Shown: positions 1 to 8,733 of the stretch, one piece after another
Layout of the letters: the number at the start of each line of letters is the position of its first letter
Position numbering within the stretch: position 1 is the stretch's first letter
Source: Proluteimonas flavola
GTDB taxonomy: Bacteria; Pseudomonadota; Gammaproteobacteria; Xanthomonadales; Xanthomonadaceae
Direction of reading: 5' to 3'
NCBI RefSeq assembly: GCF_021191705.1
Contig: NZ_JAIWPU010000022.1
Span: 1 to 48,485, forward strand
DNA length: 48,485 bases
Notes under the pieces: generated by a model
Databases searched by the model: none
Told to the model about the DNA's origin: nothing
Seen by the model: the letters and a program-made list of their open reading frames with translations, nothing else
Made by a program: the position numbers and the translations under genes

Positions 1-1424
1 CCGCGCTGGGCCTGAGCGCATGGGCGAATGGCGTGAACAGCGTGGCGCTGGGCGCGGGTTCGCGCGCGCCGGAGGCGGACACGGTGTCGATCGGCAACGG
101 CACGGGCACCGGCGGCTATCCGGCGACGCGACGGATCACGAACCTCGCCGCGGGCATCAATGCCACCGACGCAGTCAACGTCGCGCAGCTCGAAGCGGCC
201 GTCGGCGACGTGGTCGACCTCGTCGACGGCGTCGTCACCTACGACGATGCCAGCCGCGGCACGGTGACGCTTGAAGGCGCCTCCGGCACGCGCCTGACCA
301 ATCTGGCCGCAGGCCAGGTGACGGCGACGAGTTCCGATGCGACCACCGGTGCGCAACTGCACGCGGCGCTGTCGAGTGCGGCCGATATCGTCGGCGGCGG
401 CGCGACCGTCACTGCGTTCGGCACGCTGAGCGCACCGACCTACAGCATCGGCGGCGCGAACTACTTCAGCATCGGCGATGCGCTCGGGGCGCTGGATGCG
501 CAGATCGGCACGCTCGATCAGCGCGTGGCCGGCGTCGAGCAGAGCGCGCGGATCGCGGCGACCCCGGCCCCGGCGAGCGTCACGACCCCCGTCGCGGCCG
601 AGCCCGCGACGGTCGCTGCCACGCCGGCGGTCGCCGAGAGCGGGACCACGGTCGGCGAAGGCGCCACGGCGAACGCCGATTCGGGCACTGCGGTCGGCGG
701 CGGCGCCTATGCCCACGGTCCCAACGACACCGCGATCGGCAGCAATGTCCGCGTCGACGCCGACGGCAGCACCGCGGTCGGTGCCAACAGCGCCATCTCG
801 GCAGTCGCCACCAATGCGGTCGCGCTCGGCGAGAGCGCGTCGGTTTCGGCGGCTTCGGGCACCGCGGTCGGCCAGGGCGCCAGCGTCAGTGCCGAAGGGG
901 CGGTCGCGCTCGGCCAGGGCTCGGTGGCCGACCGGGCCAACACCGTGTCGGTCGGCGCGACCGGCAGCGAGCGCCAGGTCACCAACGTCGCGGCCGGCAT
1001 CCAGGCCACCGACGCGGCGAACGTCGGCCAGGTCCAGGCCGGCGTCGCCGAGGCGCGGGCCTATGCCGACACCACCGCGACCCAGGCGGTGTCGACCGCC
1101 AACGCCTACACCGACCAGAAGTTCGACGCCTGGGGCCAGAACCTCGACACCCTGCGCGGCGACGTCGAGCGCCGCTTCTATGACACCGATCGCCGGATCG
1201 ACCGCCAGGGCGCGATGGGCGCGGCGATGCTCAACATGGCGACCAGCGCGGCCGGCATCCGGACGCAGAACCGGGTCGGCGTCGGCGTCGGCTTCCAGGG
1301 CGGCGAGAGCGCGCTGTCGGTCGGCTACCAGCGCGCGATCAGCGAGCGCGCCACGGTGACCTTCGGCGGTGCGTTGAGCGGGGACGAGAAGTCGGTCGGC
1401 GTCGGCGCCGGCTTCGGCTGGTAA
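1..1424 (+). CDS. Trimeric autotransporter adhesin (YadA-like), 5'-truncated
   Basis: The frame is open from base 3 with no start, so this is the C-terminal portion (about 473 residues) of a larger protein cut by the contig end. It would sit in the outer membrane as a trimer and mediate adhesion. Visible parts, in order: SVALGAGS-type head repeat, a neck/stalk motif (ITNLAAGINATDAVNVAQL), an Ala/Pro/Thr-rich linker near window base 550-640, a second block of head repeats (GTAVG, NAVALGESA, GAVALGQGS), a second neck (VTNVAAGIQATDAANVGQV), a heptad-like stalk, and a C-terminal YadA-type anchor with alternating Gly/hydrophobic strands ending in FGW. The family assignment is firm. The binding target cannot be read from this fragment. 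Confidence 0.9.
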   Translation, partial: ALGLSAWANGVNSVALGAGSRAPEADTVSIGNGTGTGGYPATRRITNLAAGINATDAVNVAQLEAAVGDVVDLVDGVVTYDDASRGTVTLEGASGTRLTNLAAGQVTATSSDATTGAQLHAALSSAADIVGGGATVTAFGTLSAPTYSIGGANYFSIGDALGALDAQIGTLDQRVAGVEQSARIAATPAPASVTTPVAAEPATVAATPAVAESGTTVGEGATANADSGTAVGGGAYAHGPNDTAIGSNVRVDADGSTAVGANSAISAVATNAVALGESASVSAASGTAVGQGASVSAEGAVALGQGSVADRANTVSVGATGSERQVTNVAAGIQATDAANVGQVQAGVAEARAYADTTATQAVSTANAYTDQKFDAWGQNLDTLRGDVERRFYDTDRRIDRQGAMGAAMLNMATSAAGIRTQNRVGVGVGFQGGESALSVGYQRAISERATVTFGGALSGDEKSVGVGAGFGW

Positions 1425-1546
1425 CGACAACAGCGGTGCGATACGCGGCACCGGCAAGTGCGTGTTTCAAGGGGCGCGCCGCCCGTACGGGGCGTGGCAT
1501 CGAACAACGAACCAGGCGGCAGTTTATTTTTCCAGGAGAAACTCGG

Positions 1547-3430
1547 ATGTCGAACAAGCAATACACCCTGCTCAGCGTCGCGCTTGCCGCCGCGCTCGGG
1601 ATTCCGACTGCGCTTGCGGTCAAGTCGCAGCCCGTCGACCGGGTCGAACCCGCGACACAGCCGACGGATACCGCCGCAGGCGCACGCGTGATCGTGAAGT
1701 ACCGCGATGGCACCGCCGCGGCCGTCGATCGGACACAGAAGCTGCGCCTGGTGGAATCGGCCGCGGGCCGTTCCGGCGCCGCCTTGGCGTCGGCGCGCAG
1801 CGGCGCCGCCGCACTCAAGGCGAGCCATGTCCGCCAGCTGGGTGTCGGCGCGGATCTGCTGCGACTGTCGCAGCCGCTGGGCAAGACCCAGCTCGATGCG
1901 CTGGTGCGCGAGATCTCCGCCGATCCGTCGGTCGAGTACGCCGTGGTCGACACCCGCGACTACCACCTGCGCGACGCGCAGCCGCAGCTGGTGCCCACCG
2001 ATCCGCTGTACGCGGGTTACCAGTGGCATTTCTTCGATCCCGCGGGTGGCGTGCGCGCGCCGCAGGCCTGGGACATCGCGACGACCGCCGGCGAAGGCGT
2101 CGTGGTCGCGGTGCTCGACACCGGCATCCTGCCGGCCCATCCGGACCTGCAGGCCAATGTGCTGCCGGGCTACGACTTCATCTCCGATGCATTCGTGTCC
2201 CGCCGCGCGACCGACGACCGCGTGCCCGGCGCGCTGGACTACGGCGACTGGAATCCGGTCGCGGGCGAGTGCTACACCTCACCGTCGCCGTCGCCGATCA
2301 CGCGCAGTTCCTGGCACGGCTCGCACGTCGCGGGCACCGTCGCGCAGGTGACCAACAACGGCGTCGGTGTCGCCGGCCTCGCCTACAACGCGAAGGTCCT
2401 GCCGGTGCGCGTGCTCGGCCGCTGCGGCGGTTACCTGTCCGACATCGCCGACGCGATCGTGTGGGCCTCGGGCGGCACCGTGCCCGGCATTCCCGCCAAC
2501 CAGAATCCCGCCGAAATCATCAACATGAGCCTCGGCGGCGGCGCGCCCTGCGATACCGTCTACCAGGCCGCGATCAACACCGCCGTGGCCAACGGCAGCA
2601 CGGTCGTGGTCGCGGCCGGCAACAGCAATGCGAACGTGGCGGGCTTCCGCCCCGCGAGCTGCGCCAACGTCGTGGCCGTCGGCGCGACCCGGATCACCGG
2701 CGGTCGCGCGTCGTACTCCAACTTCGGGCCGCTGGTGGACCTGTCCGGTCCGGGCGGCGGCGGCAACGAGGACGCGGGCAACGACGGCTGGGACGGCTTC
2801 GTCGTCCAGAGCGTGAGCAGCAGCCAGACATCGCCCGACGCCACCGGCGCCACCTACACCTACGGCGGCAAGGCCGGCACGTCGATGGCGGCGCCGCACG
2901 TCGCGGGTGTCGCCGCGCTGGTGCAGGGTGCGCTGGTCGCCGCCGACCGCGATCCGCTCTCGCCGGCGGACCTCGAGGCCCTGCTGAAGGAAACGGCGCG
3001 TGCCTTCCCCGTCACCATTCCATCCGGCACGCCCGTGGGCACCGGCATCGTCGATGCCGTGGCCGCGCTGGAGAAGGCGCTCGAGGAGCCCTGCGATCCC
3101 GCGGTCGAGGAATGCGCGCCACCGGCGACGCCGATCGTCAACCAGGTGCCGCTCCGCGGCCTGTCGGGCAGCGGCGGCGACACGCTCTACAGCATCGAGG
3201 TGCCGGCCGGCGCCGGCGGTCCGCTGAGCATCGTCACCAGCGGCGGCACCGGCAACGTCTCGCTGCACGTGAGCCTGGACGAGGCGCCGAGCGAGACGTC
3301 CTACGACTACCGCTCCATCCGTCCGGGCAATTCGGAAACCGTGCGCATCAATGCGCCGGCGGCGGGTACGTACTTCATCCTGCTGTCGGGCACCTACGGC
3401 AACGTCACGCTGCAGGCGCGCTACAACTGA
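1547..3430 (+). CDS. Secreted S8 (subtilisin-like) serine protease with C-terminal PPC domain
   Basis: This is a 627-residue extracellular endopeptidase. The start is set by AGGAG at 1534-1538 and the Sec signal peptide that follows (hydrophobic to about residue 24, ending ALA). An inhibitor-like propeptide spans about 45-140. The catalytic triad is D191 (VLDTG), H257 (HGSHVAGT) and S446 (GTSMAAPHVAG), with oxyanion N359 (AAGN). A bacterial pre-peptidase C-terminal (PPC) beta domain occupies about 535-627 and is normally removed after export. Proteins of this layout in Xanthomonads are usually type II secretion substrates, and a full gsp operon lies about 5 kb downstream, so export by that system is a reasonable inference. 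Two hairpins follow the stop. Confidence 0.93.
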   Translation: MSNKQYTLLSVALAAALGIPTALAVKSQPVDRVEPATQPTDTAAGARVIVKYRDGTAAAVDRTQKLRLVESAAGRSGAALASARSGAAALKASHVRQLGVGADLLRLSQPLGKTQLDALVREISADPSVEYAVVDTRDYHLRDAQPQLVPTDPLYAGYQWHFFDPAGGVRAPQAWDIATTAGEGVVVAVLDTGILPAHPDLQANVLPGYDFISDAFVSRRATDDRVPGALDYGDWNPVAGECYTSPSPSPITRSSWHGSHVAGTVAQVTNNGVGVAGLAYNAKVLPVRVLGRCGGYLSDIADAIVWASGGTVPGIPANQNPAEIINMSLGGGAPCDTVYQAAINTAVANGSTVVVAAGNSNANVAGFRPASCANVVAVGATRITGGRASYSNFGPLVDLSGPGGGGNEDAGNDGWDGFVVQSVSSSQTSPDATGATYTYGGKAGTSMAAPHVAGVAALVQGALVAADRDPLSPADLEALLKETARAFPVTIPSGTPVGTGIVDAVAALEKALEEPCDPAVEECAPPATPIVNQVPLRGLSGSGGDTLYSIEVPAGAGGPLSIVTSGGTGNVSLHVSLDEAPSETSYDYRSIRPGNSETVRINAPAAGTYFILLSGTYGNVTLQARYN

Positions 3431-3439
3431 GGCATCGGA

Positions 3440-3463
3440 TCCGCGGCCGTGACGGGCCGCGGA
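3440..3463 (+). other. GC-rich hairpin after the protease stop
   Basis: A perfect 9-bp stem (TCCGCGGCC / GGCCGCGGA) with a 6-base loop lies just after the protease stop codon. It has no T-run, so it probably stabilises the mRNA 3' end or assists the terminator a few bases further on. Confidence 0.45.
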
Positions 3464-3477
3464 CATCCTGACTGATC

Positions 3478-3512
3478 AAACCCACGGCCATCATCAACGG
3501 CCGTGGGTTTTT
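3478..3512 (+). terminator. Rho-independent terminator of the protease gene
   Basis: A 12-bp perfect stem (AAACCCACGGCC / GGCCGTGGGTTT) around a 9-base loop merges into a T-run. Its A-rich left flank could also let it act on the opposite strand for the convergent beta-lactamase pair. Confidence 0.88.
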
Positions 3513-3731
3513 CACGCGCGCCGAAGAAGCAGCGGACGTCTCCCGTGTGTCGCGCGCGTATCCGCCACCGCCGTACATCCCGTTCTCCCGTGTGGGCGAT
3601 TGCATCGCTCGCCGCAGGCGCGTGCTTCGGCGCGTCACGGCGGTCGCCAAGTCCATTCTGCGCTCCCGAGAAGGGGGGCGAGCAAGCGCACTCCTGCAAT
3701 TGCATGCGTGCGCGTGTCGCCTCGCGTCGTG
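3513..3731. other. Non-coding gap between convergent genes
   Basis: No ORF here has a plausible start, ribosome binding site and codon pattern; the open frames look like chance high-GC frames. I see no RNA gene or repeat in it. Confidence 0.6.
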
Positions 3732-4868
3732 TCAGTCGGCGTTGGTGTCCAGCACTGTCTCGCCGAGCGCACGTCCCAGGCCCTGGAACGCCGCCTCGGC
3801 CTGCGTGATCTCGTCGAAATCCTCGGCGCACGCCAGCACCAGCGTGGCGCCGTCGCGCGCGCGGTCGGGATCGAGGATGCCGACGTTGCACGCGCGTCGC
3901 AGCTGGGTGCCGGTCTTCTGCGCGAAGTCGGTGCCCGGCGGCAGGCCGGCGCTGATGCGGCGGTCTCCCGTGCTGATCGCGCGCATGTGGCCGAGCACGT
4001 GGCGCGTACTGTCGGGCGAGAGCAGTTCGCCGGCGGCGAGACGGTCGAGCAGGGTCGCGAACGCGGACAGCGTCGCGGTGTTGCGGTCGCCGCGATAATA
4101 GGCGTCGAACACCGATTCCAGCGTGTCGGCATCGAGGTCGTCGCGGGCGACGCCGAGCGCCCGTGCGAGCGCCTGCAGACGCGGCTCGCCGGCCTCGACG
4201 TTGCGCAGGCGCACGATCGCCATGTTGTCGAGCTGCGCCACGCCGGGATGCAGCGGATCGTAGGCGTCGTAGCGCACCTGCAGGATGGTCGTGACCGGGC
4301 CGAAGCCACCGCCGGTCCAGTCGCGGATGCGTGCGTTGAGATGGTCTTCGCCGAGCTTGCGGATCAGCATGTCGGTCGCGGTGCTGTCGCTGTCGCGCAG
4401 CGATTTCTCCAGCAGCTTGGCGATGCTGAAGGTCTCGCCGGGCTTGCGTTCGAGCATGTCGCCGGCGCCGTCGACGAAATCGCTCTGCGCGAGCGTCAGC
4501 ATCCCGTCGAGCGACAGCGTGCCGGCATCGACCTGTTCGAGCACCGCGATCGCCACCGGAATCTTGATCGTCGACGACAGATACCAGGCGCGGTCGTCGC
4601 CGCGGTCCAGCGTGCCGGGCTGCGTGCCGTAATGCCGCACGTACACGCCGAAGCGTCCCGGCATCGCGGTATCGAGTGCTTCGACGCGTGCATCCAGCGC
4701 TGCGACCCAGGGCGCATCGGTCTGGAGCGCGGCATCGACCGCGGATTGCGCAGCGGGATCATCGGTCGGTGGTGGTGTGTCGCCACCACGGCAGGCCGCC
4801 AGCAATGCGACGGCCAGCATGACGGGGACGAATCGTTGCAGGGCGCGGGCGTGCGGTCGTGGCGTCAT
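3732..4868 (-). CDS. Class A beta-lactamase-like serine hydrolase, lipoprotein
   Basis: A 378-residue protein with a lipobox (LLAAC, C26), so probably anchored in the periplasm. The penicillin-binding fold motifs are S99-T-I-K102 (SxxK), S160-D-S162 where SDN is usual, and K318-T-G320. The stretch around residues 250-270, which aligns with the omega loop, shows no clear ExxLN deacylation motif. It may therefore not be an efficient beta-lactamase. Its start ATG overlaps the stop of the upstream paralogue by 4 bases (4865-4868), so the two are co-translated. At about 380 residues it is longer than the usual 290, from an N-terminal extension and inserts. Alternatives are a DD-peptidase-like or other serine hydrolase. 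Confidence 0.8.
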   Translation of the reverse strand: MTPRPHARALQRFVPVMLAVALLAACRGGDTPPPTDDPAAQSAVDAALQTDAPWVAALDARVEALDTAMPGRFGVYVRHYGTQPGTLDRGDDRAWYLSSTIKIPVAIAVLEQVDAGTLSLDGMLTLAQSDFVDGAGDMLERKPGETFSIAKLLEKSLRDSDSTATDMLIRKLGEDHLNARIRDWTGGGFGPVTTILQVRYDAYDPLHPGVAQLDNMAIVRLRNVEAGEPRLQALARALGVARDDLDADTLESVFDAYYRGDRNTATLSAFATLLDRLAAGELLSPDSTRHVLGHMRAISTGDRRISAGLPPGTDFAQKTGTQLRRACNVGILDPDRARDGATLVLACAEDFDEITQAEAAFQGLGRALGETVLDTNAD

Positions 4869-6028
4869 CGGGCAGGTGTCTGCGAAGGGATGGGATCCAA
4901 TACCCCGGACGCGGCGATCGCTGCGCCAAGCTCGCGCAGCGCGCGTTCGCTGGCAGCGGTGCCGGCGCCTCGGGCGCAAGTGGCGATGGCCACCTGCACG
5001 GGCGTGTTGTTGTCGCGGGTCGGCAGGTGCGCGATGCCGGAATCGCAGATGCGCCGGTACTGGGTGCCGGTCTTGTGCGCGAAGCGCGCATTCGGTGGCA
5101 GGCCCGCGCGGATGCGCTGCCTGCCGGTCTGCACGCGTGCCATCACGTCGAGCAGATAGCGCGTGCGCTCGGGGTCCAGCGCGCGACCGTCCTGCAGCGC
5201 CGCCAGCATGTGGCCGTAGTCGCGCAGCGTGGCGCTGTTGATATGGGTGGCGTAGTAGGACTCGAAGGCGCTGTCGAGATCGGGCAGCAGGAAATCGGCA
5301 GGCGTCACGCCGAGCAGCTGCGCGAGCCTGCGCACGCGTGCCTGGCCGCTGCCCGAGCGCTGCAGGGCCAGCATGTCCTGCGAGGTGAGTCGGGCGGCGC
5401 CGGGATGGAACATGCCGTAGGCGAGGCGACGCACATCGGCCAGCGTGGTGATGCGGACATCGCGCGCGATCAGTTCCGAGGCGACCGCATTGACCTGTCC
5501 GAGGCCGACGGTGCGGATCAGCACGTCGCTCGCGGTGTTGTCGCTGTGGATGATCATCTGCTCGATGAGCCAGCCGATGCGCAGGCGATCGCCGGCGCGA
5601 TGCACATTGGTGCGGCCTGCGCCATCGACGAAATCGCTGTCCAGCAGCGCGACCTGGGTGTCGAGCGTCAGCCAGCCCTGCTCGATCTCGCGCAGCACCG
5701 CGATCGCGATCGGCACCTTGACGCCGGACGCGAGATACCAGATCTCGTCGCCGCGGAAGTCGTACTGCGCGCCGTCGTCGAGTCGCTGCACATGCACGCC
5801 GAGTTCACCGGCGAAACGTGCGTCGATGTCGCGCACGCGGCGGTCGAGTTCGGTCGTCCAGCGTGGCGTGGCTGCAGGCGGCGATGTCGCCAGTCGCGTC
5901 TTCGCGATGGCGGGTTGAGCAGGCAATGGCGCTGTCGCAGCAGGCGTGACCGGCTGCGCAAGCGCCGCGCCGCCCATCCAGGTCAGCGCGAGCGAGGCGG
6001 CGAACACGTGGCGCAGGCGTCTCAGCAT
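4865..6028 (-). CDS. Class A beta-lactamase-like serine hydrolase, secreted
   Basis: A 387-residue paralogue, first gene of the minus-strand pair. It has a Sec signal peptide (about residues 1-24, ending ALAQ) followed by an Ala/Pro-rich linker to about residue 55. Motifs are S101-G-V-K104, S162-D-N164 (canonical SDN) and K319-T-G321. As in its partner, the omega-loop region (about 245-270) lacks an obvious E-x-x-L-N. It overlaps the downstream gene by ATGA and is separated from the acyltransferase-like gene upstream by only 28 bases, so all three may share a transcript. Hydrolysis of beta-lactams is the family expectation, not something the sequence proves. Confidence 0.82.
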   Translation of the reverse strand: MLRRLRHVFAASLALTWMGGAALAQPVTPAATAPLPAQPAIAKTRLATSPPAATPRWTTELDRRVRDIDARFAGELGVHVQRLDDGAQYDFRGDEIWYLASGVKVPIAIAVLREIEQGWLTLDTQVALLDSDFVDGAGRTNVHRAGDRLRIGWLIEQMIIHSDNTASDVLIRTVGLGQVNAVASELIARDVRITTLADVRRLAYGMFHPGAARLTSQDMLALQRSGSGQARVRRLAQLLGVTPADFLLPDLDSAFESYYATHINSATLRDYGHMLAALQDGRALDPERTRYLLDVMARVQTGRQRIRAGLPPNARFAHKTGTQYRRICDSGIAHLPTRDNNTPVQVAIATCARGAGTAASERALRELGAAIAASGVLDPIPSQTPAR

Positions 6029-6056
6029 GGGCTCGCAAGCCTGGCGACGTGCCGCC

Positions 6057-7220
6057 TCACTTGCGCTGGACTTCCGTGCCGGGCGCGCGCTTCAACGCGC
6101 GCGTCATCGTGCCCCACAGCCAGATCCACGTCGCGGTCGCAGCCAGCAGCAGGCCGGTCAGCAACAACGCGCGTTCGTAGGTCACCGACTGGTACAAGCC
6201 CAGCGCTTCGCGCAGCAGCAGGAAGATCACGCTGATGTGCACGATGAACGCCATCAGCGCATCGCTGCCGATGACCGCGATCGGGCGCAGCCACTTCGCC
6301 AGCCATTCGCCGCCCGCGACCGCGATCGCCAGCAACGCGAACGCGCCACCGACGCTGAAGAGCATGAACATCAGTTGCGGCGGATGCTTGCCGGCATTGC
6401 GCGCGATCTCGACCAGCAGCGGGCGCAGATCGCCGGCGCGGCTCAGGAACCAGGCGAACAGCGCGGCCGAGACCAGCGCCAGCGCGCCGGCCAGCGCCCA
6501 GCGCGTGCGCGGCTGCCGGTAGGCCTGCAGCAGCACGCCGCCGATCAGCAGGCCGACCAGGATCAGCGGCCCGCGCGCGAGCTGGCCCCAGGTGTAGTAG
6601 TCGGGATGCTCGACGATCAGCGCCTGCAACTGCGGCACGCCCCAGAAATCGAAGTGGTGCAGCAGCCACCACGATGCGAACGCCACCGGAACCGGGCTCA
6701 GCCAGCGCAGCACGGCGGGCGCCTTCGCCCACAGCGGCAGCAGCCACGGAATCCACAGCAGGGCGATGGCGTAGAAGCCGAGGATCTCGACGAACGACGG
6801 GAAATCCCGGTACAGCAGGGTGTCGACGATCGCGGCGGTGTCGTGGCGGCCGTACATCTCCACGACGGTCAGCACCTTGTACCAGAACAGCACCACCAGG
6901 CCGCGCCACAGCAGGCGGTTGCGTCGCCGCGGCCAGTCCGGCGCCGTCGTCCTGGGCACGAAGGCGACGGCGAGCGCGATGCCGAACACGATCACGAACA
7001 GCGACGAGGAGAACTTGGTGATCGCGTGGACCGGCACCTGGCCCCACGCGGGGAAATCGTCGAGCGGCATCAGGCCGTTGGTGCCGTGGCTGAGGATCAT
7101 CAGGCAGACCGCGAAGCCGCGGGCGAGGTCGATCGCGCCGATGCGCCCGGTATATGCCGTCGAGACGTTCGGACCTGGCGACTGCACCGGCGTCTCCGCC
7201 GATGCGCCAGTCGCAGTCAT
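6057..7220 (-). CDS. Multi-pass membrane acyltransferase-like protein (DUF1624/HGSNAT type)
   Basis: A 387-residue inner-membrane protein with about ten hydrophobic helices. After a short hydrophilic N-terminus comes the signature IGAIDLARGFAVCLMILSH, which matches the first helix of the DUF1624/heparan-alpha-glucosaminide N-acetyltransferase group; its Arg and His are the conserved features. Such proteins are thought to move acyl groups across the membrane onto sugars, but the substrate here is unknown. I chose the ATG at 7220 because residues upstream in the longer open frame are Arg-rich and not membrane-like. The gene lies 28 bases upstream of the beta-lactamase-like pair on the same strand. 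An OpgC/acyltransferase-3 relative is the alternative. Confidence 0.75.
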   Translation of the reverse strand: MTATGASAETPVQSPGPNVSTAYTGRIGAIDLARGFAVCLMILSHGTNGLMPLDDFPAWGQVPVHAITKFSSSLFVIVFGIALAVAFVPRTTAPDWPRRRNRLLWRGLVVLFWYKVLTVVEMYGRHDTAAIVDTLLYRDFPSFVEILGFYAIALLWIPWLLPLWAKAPAVLRWLSPVPVAFASWWLLHHFDFWGVPQLQALIVEHPDYYTWGQLARGPLILVGLLIGGVLLQAYRQPRTRWALAGALALVSAALFAWFLSRAGDLRPLLVEIARNAGKHPPQLMFMLFSVGGAFALLAIAVAGGEWLAKWLRPIAVIGSDALMAFIVHISVIFLLLREALGLYQSVTYERALLLTGLLLAATATWIWLWGTMTRALKRAPGTEVQRK

Positions 7221-7463
7221 GCCGTGCCCCCGGAGCGGGGGGATCGTGCCCGGCCGTGTCCCTGCAGGATCGGCATCCGCGTGGCGCCAGCGCCGCTCGC
7301 GGTGCAGTGCAAGCGTCCGGCGGCCATCGCAGCGCGATGACGCGGCGTGCGCAGCGCACGGATCGGGAACGGCACCTGGACCATGCGGATCCTTCGAGGT
7401 CGGGGTTCTGCATTCCAGCAGCGCACACGTGATGGAACGGTCAGCGGCCCCGCGCCGATCTGG

Positions 7464-7469
7464 GATACT
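7464..7469 (+). promoter_or_regulatory. Candidate -10 box
   Basis: GATACT lies 32 bases before the ATG at 7502, in a GC-rich surround. The spacing matches similar hexamers before other genes in this window. No convincing -35 was seen. Confidence 0.35.
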
Positions 7470-7501
7470 GTCGCGCCAGACTTCCGTACGATCGCAGTCC
7501 G

Positions 7502-7909
7502 ATGTCCATCTCGTCCAAGTCCCGCCGCGACGCGCGGCGTCGCAATGCGCCGCGGCGCAGCGACGGCGTCGCAGGTGCCCCACAGATCCATGCGCAGCTC
7601 AAGGGCCCCGACGAGCGCGTGCTCGCCGGCGCGACCTATCACGACGGCGAGTGGACGCTGGTGCTGCGCGGCGAGCCGGTCGCAACGACGCAGAGCGCCG
7701 CGCTGCTGCTGGCGATGCTGCGGCACACCGCCGCCTCGCGGCACGCGAACGGCATCGCCACGCGGCTGTCGGTGTCCAGGGCGCTCGACGCCGCCGCGAG
7801 TGCCGAGGCCCAGGCCGAGGGCCGCACCCTCACCGAGCATCTGGACTGGCTCGAAGCCGAGCGCCGCACCCGCAACGCGCCGCCCGAGGCGCCCCCCACC
7901 GCGCATTGA
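7502..7909 (+). CDS. Small hypothetical protein
   Basis: A 135-residue, probably cytoplasmic protein of unknown function. The N-terminus is Arg/Ser/Lys-rich and basic (about residues 1-25). A compact alpha/beta middle follows (about 28-110), including the segments ERVLAGATYHDGEWTLVLRG and a long amphipathic helix. The tail is Pro/Ala-rich. There is no signal peptide or known motif. It is divergent from the acyltransferase-like gene and precedes the lipoprotein gene by 106 bases. Codon use fits the genome, so I take it as real; I do not recognise the family. Confidence 0.65.
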   Translation: MSISSKSRRDARRRNAPRRSDGVAGAPQIHAQLKGPDERVLAGATYHDGEWTLVLRGEPVATTQSAALLLAMLRHTAASRHANGIATRLSVSRALDAAASAEAQAEGRTLTEHLDWLEAERRTRNAPPEAPPTAH

Positions 7910-7980
7910 CGCCCTGCGGCGCGTCCGGCTGCACGATGAACCGTGCAGGCCGCGTCGGGATGCGCGCACCGCGACGCCGG

Positions 7981-7986
7981 TATCAT
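7981..7986 (+). promoter_or_regulatory. Candidate -10 box
   Basis: TATCAT lies 30 bases before the lipoprotein start at 8016. This is the same arrangement as the other candidate -10 sites in this window. Confidence 0.35.
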
Positions 7987-8015
7987 GCCGCGGTCCCGGT
8001 GTCCGACCTGTCCCG

Positions 8016-8663
8016 ATGCAATCCGTCCGCTCCCAGCCGCGTCTGATCGCCATCGCCATCGCCGCCGCCGTTCTCGTGCTGGCCGCGTGCGGGCGCGATG
8101 TGCGCGAGGACGCGCCGTTCATGGGCGAATCCTTCGATTCCGACGAGACCTATTCGCGCACCTACGAACTGCCGCCGGCGCAGGTCTGCAGCGCGGCGCG
8201 CCTGGCGCTGCTGGGTCAGGGCTATGCGGTGGCCAAGTCCAGCGACGATGCGGTGGAAGCGACCAAGAACTTCCAGCCCGAAGACGACGTGCACACCCAG
8301 CTGTCGGTGCGCGTGTCCTGCGTCTCGCGCGGCAACGACCGCTCGCTGCTGTTCGTCAGTGCGCTGCTCGACCGCTACGTGCTGCGCAAGAGTTCCAATT
8401 CGGCCAGCGTCGGCGTGGGTGGCATCGGCTCGCTGTCGCTGCCGGTCGGCAGCCGCGAGGACTCGCTGGTGCGCACCGCCAGCAGCACCGTGCAGGACAC
8501 CGGCTTCTACCGCCGCTTCTTCGAACGCGTCGGCTTCTACGTGCCCGCGCCGGGCAGCCGCGACCGCAAGCCGAGCGCGGACGAGATGCGCCGCGAAGAT
8601 CCGCCGCCGGCGGACCTCGAGCACGGCCCCGGGACTGCCACCGACGCACTTCCGCGCAGCTGA
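8016..8663 (+). CDS. DUF2242-like lipoprotein
   Basis: A 215-residue exported lipoprotein: the signal peptide ends in the lipobox LAAC near residue 25. The body contains the conserved run A(R)LALLGQGY, KNFQPEDDVHTQLSVRVSC, SASVGVGGIGSLSLP and a final FYRRFFERVG segment. I recognise this pattern as the DUF2242 family of Gram-negative periplasmic or outer-membrane-associated lipoproteins; function is unknown. The acidic and Pro-rich last 30 residues look disordered. The gene stands alone between the small hypothetical gene and gspE, 70 bases before the secretion operon. Confidence 0.78.
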   Translation: MQSVRSQPRLIAIAIAAAVLVLAACGRDVREDAPFMGESFDSDETYSRTYELPPAQVCSAARLALLGQGYAVAKSSDDAVEATKNFQPEDDVHTQLSVRVSCVSRGNDRSLLFVSALLDRYVLRKSSNSASVGVGGIGSLSLPVGSREDSLVRTASSTVQDTGFYRRFFERVGFYVPAPGSRDRKPSADEMRREDPPPADLEHGPGTATDALPRS

Positions 8664-8694
8664 TCCGGGTCGGCGCCCGGCGCCGTCGAACTGC

Positions 8695-8700
8695 TAAAGT
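8695..8700 (+). promoter_or_regulatory. Candidate -10 box of the secretion operon
   Basis: TAAAGT lies 34 bases before the GTG start of gspE and fits the spacing of the other candidate boxes. It would drive the E-to-D operon. No clear -35 was seen. Confidence 0.35.
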
Positions 8701-8733
8701 CGGCCGATCCGTAATCGATGGGACGGCCGTGCA

